Of a stretch of DNA of 64,000 nt, positions 63,883-64,000 are shown one piece after another. The notes below the pieces were generated by a model. It did no database searches and was not told the origin of the DNA. It saw only the letters and a list, made by a program, of their open reading frames with translations. The translations under genes and the position numbers were made by a program. The stretch lies in NCBI GenBank assembly GCA_011503125.2, contig WWBZ02000001.1, positions 1,674,001 to 1,738,000 on the forward strand. Direction: 5' to 3'. Position 1 is the first letter of the stretch. Each line of letters begins with the position of its first letter. The DNA comes from Botryosphaeria dothidea (taxonomy: Eukaryota > Ascomycota > Dothideomycetes > Botryosphaeriales > Botryosphaeriaceae).

Positions 63883-64000
63883 ATGTCCTGTACGCATTAT
63901 CTCTTAGCCTTCCTCGAAAACCGCATCTCCAAGCTGACCACATCAACTCCGACAGCACCACCCTCGACCAAGTCACCAACTGGGCGCGCCAAGGCTCCTT
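63883..64000 (+). CDS. Possible start of a gene running off the right edge
   Basis: An ATG at 63883 opens a frame to the window end (39 codons), beginning MSCTHYLLAFLENRISKL and turning Thr/Pro-rich. A second frame is also open here (reading TLDQVTNWARQG), so the choice is unsure. Too short to identify. Confidence 0.25.
   Translation, partial: MSCTHYLLAFLENRISKLTTSTPTAPPSTKSPTGRAKAP

Noticed and set aside
1..64000. tRNA, rRNA, CRISPR arrays, complete transposons and polyketide/NRPS clusters
   Set aside because: Scanned by eye for TPsiC-like GTTCGAATC contexts, spaced direct repeats, transposase or reverse-transcriptase strings, and LTR pairs; none convincing. The only NRPS-like enzyme is Lys2, a primary-metabolism gene.

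Overview
This is nuclear DNA of a filamentous ascomycete (Pezizomycotina; Dothideomycetes is my best guess from the gene content, not proven). The evidence is dense monocistronic genes on both strands, many 45-70 base GT-AG introns with CTAAC/CTGAC-like branch sites, and fungal-only families: Zn2Cys6 regulators, Lys2 reductase, Ctf8, a LaeA-like methyltransferase and a small secreted Cys-rich protein. No tRNA, rRNA, CRISPR, phage or intact transposon was seen. All exon coordinates were worked out by hand from reading frames and splice consensus.

Left part (1-20 kb): the C-terminal half of a sterol glucosyltransferase; an 11-exon SAM-dependent methyltransferase; a broken multi-pass membrane protein gene (4259-6530); an APC-family permease; DPH3; frataxin; the AP-3 sigma subunit; a possible small gene at 14.4-15.0 kb; an unknown single-pass membrane protein; CTF8; and a small membrane protein. 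These are mostly housekeeping genes with long, quiet spacers.

Middle (20-42 kb): a Gln/Pro-rich unknown protein, a short-chain dehydrogenase, and a gene-poor stretch of about 4.3 kb (23.9-28.2 kb) that holds only a small spliced Ser/Gln-rich gene. Then come a divergent C2H2 protein, an MFS monocarboxylate-type transporter, LYS2 (lysine biosynthesis), a type II membrane protein divergent from LYS2, and a secreted Cys-rich protein. A degenerate dispersed repeat has two long copies (7.3 and 33.2 kb) and two fragments (15.3 and 30.7 kb), all in the same orientation and all in spacers.

Right part (42-64 kb): this is the most interesting region. It has two tail-to-tail related regulators (one with and one without a Zn2Cys6 cluster) and a secreted DUF1593-type protein. 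Next are a xylose reductase, a Zn2Cys6 regulator, a Zn-dependent L-arabinitol/xylitol-type dehydrogenase and a transketolase of the dihydroxyacetone-synthase clade, and finally a regulator with two C2H2-type fingers plus a Zn2Cys6 cluster. Reductase, polyol dehydrogenase and transketolase are successive chemistries of pentose catabolism, so 50.0-60.4 kb looks like a compact pentose-utilisation cluster with its own regulator. That grouping is inference. The right edge may hold the start of a further gene.
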